Source of the DNA: VRUE01 sp963725085
GTDB lineage: Bacteria > Actinomycetota > Thermoleophilia > Solirubrobacterales > 70-9
Direction: 5' to 3'
NCBI GenBank assembly: GCA_963725085.1
Contig: CAVRXM010000005.1
Span: 992,001-1,056,000, forward strand
Length of the DNA: 64,000 bases
In this document: in pieces, positions 36,923 through 45,200 of the stretch
Layout of the letters: every line of letters begins with the position of its first letter
How positions within the stretch are numbered: the first letter of the stretch is position 1
Made by a program: the position numbers and the translations under genes
Notes under the pieces: generated by a model
The model's database searches: none
The model's input: only the letters and a program-made list of their open reading frames with translations
Told to the model about the DNA's origin: nothing

Positions 36923-38065
36923 ATGACAGCGCTCGACTGGGGCATCGTCGCCTTCGCCATCGCGATGGGCATCTGGGGCTATCGCCAGGGGCTGATCGTC
37001 GGCGCCCTGACCCTGGCGGGGTTCTTCGTCGGCGCCTTCGCCGGCAGCCGGCTGGGGCCGCTGCTGCTGAGCGGCGGCTCGGAGTCCCCCTACGCGCCGC
37101 TGTTCGCCGCAATCGGGGCGCTCCTGGTCGGGGCGCTGGTCGCGTTCACCCTCGAGGGAATCGCCCTCAGCCTGCGCGAGCGGCTGATCAGGGGGCGGGC
37201 CCTGGACGCGCTCGACGGAATCGGCGGGGCGGCGCTGATCGTCGCCGCCGCCCTCGGGCTTGCATGGGTGTTCGGCGCCGCCGCCCTCCACACCCCCGGC
37301 ACCGCGCAGCTTCGGGCCGACGTCCAGCGCTCGGTGATCCTCCGCAACCTCAACGACCTCCTGCCGCCCTCGGGCCCGGTCCTGCACGCCCTCAGCAGGG
37401 TCGACCCCGCGCCGACGATCGCCGGCCCGACCGGGCCGGTGGCGCGGCCCGATCCCGCCGTCCTCGACGCCCCCGCCGTGATCGCGGCGCGGCGCTCGGT
37501 CGTCCGGGTTCTCGGGACCGCGTGCGGCCTCGGGGTCGAGGGCTCGGGTTGGGTCGGCGCGCCGGATCTCGTCGTCACCAACGCCCATGTCGTCGCCGGC
37601 GAGGACGATACGACGGTAACGACCGAGGCCGGCGCCTCGCTCGACGCGACGCCGGTCAACTACGACCCGGGCAACGACCTCGCGATCCTCCGGATCGACG
37701 CCCCGGTTCCCGCGCTCGAGATCGCCACAAGTCCGAGGCGCGGCACCGCCGGCGCCCTGCTCGGCTATCCCGAAAACGGCCCCTACACGGCGACGCCGGC
37801 CCGCCTCGGCGACACCACGACCCTGCTCAGCGACGACTCATATGGCCGCGGGCCGATCCAGCGCCGTCTCGCGTTCCTGCGCGGAACCGTCCACAGCGGA
37901 AACTCCGGCGGGCCGCTGGTCGACTCCGCCGGCCGGGTCATGGCGACGGTGTTCGCATCGACCACAACCGCCCCGGTCGGGGGCTTCGCGATCCCCAACG
38001 ACCTGGTGCTGAGGGCCCTCGCCGACGCCGCCTCGCCGGTCGACACCGGAGCCTGCACGGGCTAG
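36923..38065 (+). CDS. MarP-like membrane serine protease (CvpA domain plus trypsin domain)
   Basis: A 380-residue protein. Four N-terminal helices form a CvpA-type domain (WGIVAFAIAMGIWGYRQGL, ALTLAGFFVGAFAGSRLG and two more). The extracytoplasmic chymotrypsin-like domain has His222 (TNAHVV), Asp252 (GNDLAIL) and Ser328 (HSGNSGGPLVD). In Mycobacterium MarP this architecture gives acid and oxidative stress resistance by cleaving a peptidoglycan hydrolase. ATG 36923 is used; the frame is open further upstream but includes the hxlR operator. A penicillin-binding protein follows 28 bp later, fitting a cell-wall role. Confidence 0.9.
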   Translation: MTALDWGIVAFAIAMGIWGYRQGLIVGALTLAGFFVGAFAGSRLGPLLLSGGSESPYAPLFAAIGALLVGALVAFTLEGIALSLRERLIRGRALDALDGIGGAALIVAAALGLAWVFGAAALHTPGTAQLRADVQRSVILRNLNDLLPPSGPVLHALSRVDPAPTIAGPTGPVARPDPAVLDAPAVIAARRSVVRVLGTACGLGVEGSGWVGAPDLVVTNAHVVAGEDDTTVTTEAGASLDATPVNYDPGNDLAILRIDAPVPALEIATSPRRGTAGALLGYPENGPYTATPARLGDTTTLLSDDSYGRGPIQRRLAFLRGTVHSGNSGGPLVDSAGRVMATVFASTTTAPVGGFAIPNDLVLRALADAASPVDTGACTG

Positions 38066-38093
38066 CGGAGCCAGGAAGTACATTCCCCGCACA

Positions 38094-39827
38094 GTGAGCA
38101 ACCTCCCGCCCGAGGTGGCGCGGCGCCGCCGTCTGGTCACCCGCATGGTCCCCCTCTCAGTCGTCGCCGCGGTTGCCTTCATCCTCGGCGCGATCTCGGG
38201 AGTGCCCGGGTCGCCGGCGAAGGATGCCGCCGGCAGCTTCGTCGAAGCCTGGGGCCGCAAGGACTTCGTCGCCATGTACCGGGAGCTGAACGAAGAATCG
38301 CGGAGCCGGGTCTCGGCCGACGAATTCGCCAAGGCCTACCGCGAAGCGACCGAGACGGCGACCCTGCGGGGGGTGAGCGGCGAGGGCGCCGGCGATCCCG
38401 AGGAACGGGACTCCACCGAGGTCGTCCCCGTCCCGATCACCGCACGGACGGTTGCCTTCGGTACCGCCGAAAAGGACCTCGAGGTCCCCTACGAGGACGG
38501 CGGCATCGCCTGGGACCCGAGCCTGGTGTTTCCCGGCCTGCGCAGGGGAGAGCACCTCGAGGCCAGAATCGAACTGGCGCCGCGGGCGCCGATCCTCGCG
38601 GCGAACGGGGAAACGCTCGCCGAAGGCCCGGCCGAAGCGCGTGAACACCCGCTCGGCAGCGCGATGATCGACGTCACCGGGGAAATCGGGATGGCCGAAG
38701 AAGACGAACTCCCGACCCTCGCCCGCCGCGGCTTCCCGCCGGGGACGCCGGTCGGGATAAGCGGCGTCGAGCAGGCCTTCAACGCGCGCCTCGCGGGACG
38801 GCCCGGGGGGACCCTGCTCGCGGTCGCCGACAACGGCGGCTCCGCCAGGGTGATCGCCGGGGCGGCGCCGAAGCCGGGCTCCCCGGTGAAGACGACGATC
38901 GACCCCGACCTCCAGCAGTCGGCCGTGACCGCCCTCGCCGGCCGCTCCGGCGGGGTGGCGGTGCTCGACCCCGACAACGGCGACATCCGGGCGCTCGCCG
39001 GGCAGGCGTTCTCCGCCCCCCAGCCGCCCGGCTCCACCTTCAAGATGCTGACGACGATAGCCGCGCTGCAGAAGGGGGTCGTCTCGCTCGACGACAGCTT
39101 CGAAATCACCAACGGCGCCAACGTCGGCGGTCGCTTCATCAGCAACGCCAACGGCGAGTACTGCGGCGGCACATTCAGGGAAGCCTTCGCCGAGTCCTGC
39201 AACGCCGACTTCGCGCCGCTCGGGCCGAAGATCGGCAACGACGACTTCGTCGCCGCCGCCGAACGGTTCGGGTTCAACTCGCCGCCCAGCCTCTACGACA
39301 ACCGGGTCCTCGAAGAAATCGAACCGGAAGAACCGACGATCCCGACTGAAATCGGCGAAGAAGTCGACCTCGGGGTGACCGCGATCGGCCAGGGGGAAGT
39401 GCTGGCGACGCCGCTGATGATGGCGAGCATCGCCCAGGCGATCGCCAACGACGGCGTCCTCGAGCCGACGTCGCTGGTCCTGAACAAGAAGCTGCGCCCC
39501 GAGAGGAAGCCGGTCCGGGTGATGTCGAAGAAGATCGCCGACGAGCTGACCGAACTGATGATCGGCGTCGTCACCGAAGGGACCGGCTATGCCGGGGCGA
39601 TCCCGGAGGGCCAGGTCGCGGGCAAGACCGGGACCGCCGAGCTCGGGCCGGTGCCCGGCCAGGAGAACTCGCCGGAACCGGAGCAGATCAAGGATGCCTG
39701 GTTCGCCGCCTTCGCCCCCGCCGAAGACCCCAAGCTCGTGGTCGGGGTGCTGCTGATCGAAGCCGAAGCGGCGGGCGGCGAAGTGGCTGCGCCGGCGGCC
39801 TCGCAGATCCTCTCCGCCGGTCTCTAG
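38094..39827 (+). CDS. Penicillin-binding protein, class B transpeptidase with NTF2-like domain
   Basis: A 577-residue class B PBP starting at GTG 38094. One N-terminal helix (VPLSVVAAVAFILGAIS), an NTF2-like (MecA_N) domain (DAAGSFVEAWGRKDFVAMYR), a dimerisation region, and a transpeptidase domain with SxxK at Ser314 (PGSTFK), SxN at Ser368 (ESCNADF) and KTG at Lys511 (GKTGTAE). It cross-links peptidoglycan outside the membrane. Codon choice favours GAA over GAG for Glu more than in most neighbours. Its TAG interlocks with the convergent lipoprotein stop. Confidence 0.92.
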   Translation: MSNLPPEVARRRRLVTRMVPLSVVAAVAFILGAISGVPGSPAKDAAGSFVEAWGRKDFVAMYRELNEESRSRVSADEFAKAYREATETATLRGVSGEGAGDPEERDSTEVVPVPITARTVAFGTAEKDLEVPYEDGGIAWDPSLVFPGLRRGEHLEARIELAPRAPILAANGETLAEGPAEAREHPLGSAMIDVTGEIGMAEEDELPTLARRGFPPGTPVGISGVEQAFNARLAGRPGGTLLAVADNGGSARVIAGAAPKPGSPVKTTIDPDLQQSAVTALAGRSGGVAVLDPDNGDIRALAGQAFSAPQPPGSTFKMLTTIAALQKGVVSLDDSFEITNGANVGGRFISNANGEYCGGTFREAFAESCNADFAPLGPKIGNDDFVAAAERFGFNSPPSLYDNRVLEEIEPEEPTIPTEIGEEVDLGVTAIGQGEVLATPLMMASIAQAIANDGVLEPTSLVLNKKLRPERKPVRVMSKKIADELTELMIGVVTEGTGYAGAIPEGQVAGKTGTAELGPVPGQENSPEPEQIKDAWFAAFAPAEDPKLVVGVLLIEAEAAGGEVAAPAASQILSAGL

Positions 39828-40378
39828 AGATCGAGTTTGACTTCGGCAGGCCCGCCGGGGCCGGGGATTTCGAGCGTCAACGGCCGGTTCTCGGAGGCCG
39901 CTGCCGGCAGTTCGAATAGGACGACCGAACCCTCGATCGGCCCCTGTTGCGGGGTCGAGTCGAGGACCGGGATCTGTTCCTGAGGTTCGACTTCGCCACC
40001 GATCGGCAGCGCGTAGAGGCTCTTGCTCTCGAGCGCTTCGTAGGTTTCATCCTCGGAGTCCTTGATCGTGAACGAGTCGGCGAGCGTCTGCGAGTCTTCG
40101 CTTTCGTTCTGGACCATGAAGAAGACGCCGAAATAGGTCGAGCCTTTGGGCGGCGGCTCCGGCTGCCCGACCAGGTAGGCGGAGTCCTCGCTGTCGTTCG
40201 AGTTGAGGAAGCGGGAGAAGATGACGGTGTACTGCAGCTCGCCGAGCGTCACCGTTTGCCCCTCGACCACGTTCGTGTCGCCCTCGCTGGAGTAGCCGCA
40301 GGCGGACACGGCGGCGGCGACCGCGACGAGAAGGATCGCGGCGCTCAGCGGCAGCAGGAGCTTGCGGATGCGGGCCAT
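39824..40378 (-). CDS. Lipoprotein with DUF4352-like domain
   Basis: A 184-residue lipoprotein: helix LLLPLSAAILLVAVAAAV, lipobox VSAC with Cys27, then an Ig-like beta domain of DUF4352 type (VTLGELQYTVIFSRFLN, YFGVFFMVQNESEDSQTL, FTIKDSEDETYEAL, VVLFELP). Such domains are surface exposed; their role is mostly unknown. Convergent with the PBP gene, sharing CTAG (39,824-39,827). Confidence 0.85.
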   Translation of the reverse strand: MARIRKLLLPLSAAILLVAVAAAVSACGYSSEGDTNVVEGQTVTLGELQYTVIFSRFLNSNDSEDSAYLVGQPEPPPKGSTYFGVFFMVQNESEDSQTLADSFTIKDSEDETYEALESKSLYALPIGGEVEPQEQIPVLDSTPQQGPIEGSVVLFELPAAASENRPLTLEIPGPGGPAEVKLDL

Positions 40379-40407
40379 CAGCGGTGCGTGAGTCTATATA
40401 GACCGGT

Positions 40408-40926
40408 TCAGGGAATGCCGGTGGCGTGGGGGTTGCCGCCGGCGACCGCGACCGGCCCGGTTTCGCCGGCGCCGGACTCGAGGTTGTCGCGGAGCCGGCT
40501 CATCGCCTCGCGCCAGCCGCGCTCGAGCCAGACGGAGGCCATCCCGACCGAGTCGATCGCCCTGTCGAGTGGGTTCGAGGGCTCGGTCCAGAACGAAACG
40601 CGGACGGTGATCAGCGACCCCGGTCCCTCGAGCAGCTCCCAGACGGTCGTCGAAGGGATCCTGTTGACGCGGCCGCCGCGGCCGTGCTCGACGATCCGCT
40701 GCGGCTCGGAGACCTCGGTGATCGTCGTATCCATCCAGAGGTGGCGCGGCGGCGTCTGGAAGCGGAAGCGGGCTCCGGCGCCGACGCCGACCGGGTCGAT
40801 CCTGGTCAGATGCAGGTCGGAGATGAAATGGTCGGTGAACGAAGGGCGGCGACTGAGGTCACAGAGCTCGGCGAACGCCACCTGGCGGGGAACGTCGATC
40901 TCGACCGCGGCGCTGACTGGACCCAT
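40408..40926 (-). CDS. SRPBCC (START-like) family protein
   Basis: A 172-residue helix-grip protein: VSAAVEIDVPRQVAFAELCD, RFRFQTPPRHLWMDTTITEV, VWELLEGPGSLITVRVSFW and a long C-terminal helix (GWREAMSRLRDNL). These are polyketide-cyclase/dehydrase type domains that bind hydrophobic ligands; the ligand is unknown. ATG 40926 is preferred to ATG 40947 because a -10-like GCATAAAAT overlaps the upstream one. Confidence 0.82.
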   Translation of the reverse strand: MGPVSAAVEIDVPRQVAFAELCDLSRRPSFTDHFISDLHLTRIDPVGVGAGARFRFQTPPRHLWMDTTITEVSEPQRIVEHGRGGRVNRIPSTTVWELLEGPGSLITVRVSFWTEPSNPLDRAIDSVGMASVWLERGWREAMSRLRDNLESGAGETGPVAVAGGNPHATGIP

Positions 40927-41000
40927 TGCGATCGGGATTTTATGCAAGCGGGCCGGGGGCGCGATACGATCCTCGCCCCAGCCGCAGTTAGGAGGAGTCC

Positions 41001-41564
41001 ATCTTCAGCACCGCCAGAAGGACGTCCGAAAGCCTGTCCACGGGTGCGATGCCCGGAGCCGGAACATTCTTCTGCCTCAAGTGCGGGACCCAGGTGTGCC
41101 TGCAGGAGGACGACGCCATGCCCCATTGTGCGCGCTGTCGGGGGACCTCGTTCCGCCGCGACTCGATCTTCGAGCCGATGCAGGAGCACGGGACGCAGAC
41201 TCTTGAATTCCCGGCGCCGGGGCAGGACCTGCCATCGGGCTGGCTCGAGGAGGCGCGCGAGGCCCTCCCCGGCGCGGGGCGCTACCTGGTCGGACGCGGC
41301 GAGGACGCGATCCGGGTCTTCCAGGTCAAGGAGGGCTGGACCCGGATCGGTCGCAGCATCGCCGCCGACATCCGTCTCGACCATCCCAGCGTCTCCCGCC
41401 GCCACGCTCTGGTCATCTCCGAACCCGATGCCTCGCTGCGAGTGCTCGACGACCGCAGCCTCAACGGGGTCTTCGTCAACGGCGACGAGATCGATTGGGG
41501 CAAGCTCGAGGACGGCGACGAGCTTCGGATCGGCCGCTACCAGCTGTTCGTGCTCGAAGCCTGA
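41001..41564 (+). CDS. Zinc-ribbon plus FHA-domain protein
   Basis: At least 171 residues from ATG 41049. A zinc ribbon (FFCLKCGT ... HCARCRGT) is followed by an FHA domain at about residues 85-170 (TRIGRSIAADIRLDHPSVSR, RHALV, DRSLNGVFVNGD), with the Arg, Ser and Asn that read phosphothreonine. The frame stays open upstream, and AGGAGGAG at 40,990-40,997 points to ATC 41001, which would add IFSTARRTSESLSTGA; I extend to there as the more likely start, though ATC is a rare start codon. Signalling adaptor downstream of Ser/Thr kinases is inferred. Confidence 0.82.
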   Translation: MFSTARRTSESLSTGAMPGAGTFFCLKCGTQVCLQEDDAMPHCARCRGTSFRRDSIFEPMQEHGTQTLEFPAPGQDLPSGWLEEAREALPGAGRYLVGRGEDAIRVFQVKEGWTRIGRSIAADIRLDHPSVSRRHALVISEPDASLRVLDDRSLNGVFVNGDEIDWGKLEDGDELRIGRYQLFVLEA

Positions 41565-41573
41565 ACGTCGCCG

Positions 41574-42039
41574 CTAGCGCGACCGCGCGAAGAGGTCCGC
41601 GATCGCCCGCACCTCGCGCAGGAGCCCGTCGAGCATCGCCTCGGTGTTGGTGTGGATCCGCCATTCCGCGTAGCGCCGATCCTGCTCGGCGGCGTCGAGG
41701 CGCTCCTCGAGCTTGCGGGTCCGCCGCTCGACCCGGTCGATCGACTTCTCCAGACGCTTCTCGCTCTTTCGGACCCGGCGCTTGACGTACTCGCGGGTCT
41801 CCTCGCGGATCGAGTCCAACTCGCGCCGCAGGGCGGCGTCGTCTCCTCCGGCCTGCTCGGCCATCATCTCCTCGACCCCGACGCGGACCCGCTCGATCTC
41901 CTCGTGCAGGCGTTCGCGTGCCCGCTCCGCCGCCTCCGATATCGCCGGCGACGCCGATAGCGGGATCGGCTCCCCCGGATCACCGGGCGCTGCCGGGACT
42001 GCCGGGACTGCCGGGACTGCGCGGATCCTGATCGGCCAT
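41574..42039 (-). CDS. Coiled-coil protein (one frameshift)
   Basis: About 155 residues. ATG 42039 gives MADQDPRSPGSPGSPGSA, encoded by a 9-bp tandem repeat (GACTGCCGG units, about 41,996-42,022 on the plus strand); after a slip near 41,985 it reads PLSASPAISEAAERARERLH and then a long charged coiled coil, RELDSIREETREYVKRRVRK to IADLFARSR. The repeat unit is a multiple of three, so repeat-number change would not shift the frame. No domain beyond the coiled coil. Confidence 0.6.
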
Positions 42040-42267
42040 CACGCCGGGCATCGTACGTCCCGCACAGGCCGGAACCCGCAAATAGCGCATTTCCACCGCG
42101 CCAGCCCACCGCCGCGGTCCACCCCTCGACCGGCTCCGGCATCTCGACCGGCTGGAGCTGGCGGGGTGGGTGTTCCTCGGCGGGAACTTGTGAGCCGCCC
42201 CACGCAAGAGCCCTTCATCCGATATCGACGCGGGTTCCCGCGAGGGACACCCGCACCGCCCCAGCCC

Positions 42268-45200
42268 CTACTCGGTCGAGATGCTCGGGTCGGCCTGCAC
42301 CTTGTGCGGCACGACCATCACGAAGTTGCTCGCCGCGTCCGCGGCAAGACCCAGGATCCGCTGCACCTCCCCGTCCTGCCCGGTCGCGCGCAGCTCGTCG
42401 GCGTAGTGGGAGAGGAGGTCGTCGATGTCGATCAGGCCGTCGGCGTCGAGCGCCTTGAGCTCGACTTTCGCGCCCTCGCCGAGCCGCCGCTCGATCGCCT
42501 CGTGGTCGAGGCCGAAGGCGTTCTGGCGGACGTAGACGCGGCCGCCGGTCATTCCGGCGCAGGCCCAGGGACCGATGTCGCCGAGGACGATCGCGCGGCC
42601 GGAGGTCATGTACTCAAAGGCAAAGCCCTTGGCGTTGGCGCGGTCGACGAGGCAGCCGCGGCCGTCGTCGATGTCGCCCTCCGGCTCGCCGCCGAGGACG
42701 ACGTCCGCGCCCGAGAGGCGGATGCAGAAGCGCGAGTCGGCCGAGCCCTGGACGAAGAGGCGGCCGCGCTGGGCCCCGTAGGCGAAGGACTTGCCGACCG
42801 AGCCGTTGAGGCGCCGGCCCTTCGCCCCCCTGCCCTTCAGCACCGAGACGGTCCCACCCAGCATCGTCTTGCCGACGCCGTCCTGGGCGCCGCCCTCGAC
42901 CCTGATCGAGACGCCGTAGGCGTTGAAGGCGCCGAAGCCCTGGCCGGCGACCGAGCCGCCGTTGAACGAGAGATCGGCCAGCACCTCGTCGTCGGGCTCG
43001 GGCCCGTCTTCGAAGATCCGGGCGCGCGAGATCGCGCCGGCGAGCTCGGTCCCGAGGACCCGGTCGTTGGCGTCGGTTGCCCGCGGGAACTCGCTGGTGA
43101 CGGTGCGGCCGGAGCAGACTTCGGGCGCGAGCGCGGCGATCTGGCTCGAGGCCTCCTTCGCCTCCATCCGGATCGGGCGGGCGACGACGAGGCCCGACTC
43201 GGCGCGCTCGTCGGCCACCTCCGCGGCGACCGGGAGGTCGATCGGCTCGAGGTCGAGGAACTCCTCCAGCGGCGTGATCAGCTCGGCGAGGTCGATCCGG
43301 TCCTGGTGGGAGATCTGCTCGAGGAGGTCGTAGCGGCCGACCAGGTCCTGGGCGCGGTCGTAGCCAAGCGAGGCGACGACCTCCTTCACCTCCTCGCCCA
43401 TCGCGGCGAAGAACCGGGCGCAGCTCTCGGCGGCGAGGTCGACCTCCTGCGGGGTGAACTTCTTCAGCCCGTGCTCCTGGGCCTGCTCGACGGTCTCGAT
43501 CTGGGTCGCGATCCCGACGTGGCAGGTGTCGAGCTGGCAGCCGCGGCAGATCGTGCAGCCGAGACTGACCATCGCCAGCGTCCCGAACCCGACCCGGTTG
43601 GCGCCGAGGCAGTGGAGCTTGACGATGTCGTGGCCGGTGCGGTAGCCGCCGTCGGCCCAGATCTCGACCCGGTTGCGGATCCCCGCCTCCATCAGCGCCC
43701 TGTGGACGGCGCGGGTGCCGATGTCCGAGGGCAGGCCGACGTGGCGCAGCGCGTGCTGGCGGGCGGCGCCGGTGCCGCCCTCGAATCCGGAGAGGGTGAT
43801 GATGTCGGCTCCGGCCTTGGCGATCCCGAGGCCGATCGTGCCGATGTTCGGCACCACCGGGACCTTGACCGAGACGCGGACGTCGGGGTTGACCGTCTTC
43901 AGCTCGTCGATCAGCTCGGCCAGGTCCTCGATCGAGTAGAGGTCGTGGTTGTTCGACGGCGAGATCAAGTCGGTTCCCGGCGCCGCGTTACGGGCGGCGG
44001 CGACCTTCGCGGAGACCTTCTTGCCGGGCAGGTGGCCGCCCTCGCCGGGCTTCGCCCCCTGGCCGATCTTGATCTCGGCGACGTAGGAGGAGTTGATCAT
44101 CTCGGCCGAGACCCCGAACCGGCCCGAGGCAACCTGCTGGCCGCGCCATTTCCGGTACTGGCCGTACATGTCGCGGATCTCGCCGCCCTCGCCGTTGACG
44201 CAGAGGATGTTGATCGCCTTCGCCGCCTCGGCGTAGGCGCGGAAGGCGGGCTCCGACTGCGAGCCGAAGCTCATCGAGGAGATCACCACCGGGTAGTCAT
44301 GGTGGCCGACGCCGGCGTCGACCCCGGCCGGGTCGACCGGGTCCCGGTCGCCCTTCAGACCCATGATGTGGCGCATCGAGATCGGGTTCTGCGACTCGAG
44401 GTCGCGGACTTTCTCCGAGTACTCCTGGTAGGTCCCGGAGCCGTTTGCGGTCGCGATTGCCGCCTTGTAGACCTTCGGGTAGAACCGGAACGTCTTCGCC
44501 GGTTTCGCGTCGTCGTCCTCGGAGAGGATGCGGGCGCGCTCGTTGGTGTCCTCGTCGAGGTCGGCGAACCCGGTGCCGCCGGCCTCGGAGGCCGCGAACG
44601 CCTCGGTCTGGAAAAGCTCGGCCAGCTCCGGCTTGATCCCGATCGAGGAGAACTGGCGCGCGTATCCGCGGACCTCGTGGATCCCGATCGTCGAGATCAC
44701 TTTCTCGATTCCCTTGGTCAGCGCCGAGCAGAGGTTGCCGATGTCGGTCTCGTAGTCCTCGACGCAGATCACCTCGACCATCGTGTAAGGGCAGACCCCG
44801 TTGGCGCCGAGCCCGAGGGCGAGCATCACGTCGTGGACGTTGCGGATCGAGGCGGCCCGGAGGACGATGCCGCAGCGGCGGCGGAGGTTCTCCTCGCCGG
44901 GCTCGACCTTGAACTGCTTCAGCGCCTGGTCGATCGCCGAGGTCGCCAGGTGCGGGTCGAGGTAGCGCCGCTCGGCGTCGTAGACGGTGCGGTCGGTTAG
45001 GACCAGGAGCTCGGCCCCGTCGCGGACCTTCTTCACGGCCTCCTGCTTGATCCGCTCGATCGCGCCCTTCGTCGTCTCCGACTCGAGCAGTGAGATGTCG
45101 ACCGCGCCGGCGCGGCCGCGGAACTCCTCCCAGAGGTCCTCGAGCAGGTAGGTGCGATGCCGGCGCGCGACCTCTCGGTAGGTCCTGTCGGAGAGCGGCG

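Noticed and set aside
41985..42039. Phase variation by the 9-bp tandem repeat
   Set aside because: The unit is a multiple of three, so repeat-number change keeps the frame; the slip lies beside it.
41713..45000. A 1,095-residue open frame on the plus strand opposite gltB
   Set aside because: It is the antisense of an intact gltB; very GC-rich codons leave antisense frames open. Its sequence is Asp/Arg/Val-rich with no domain.
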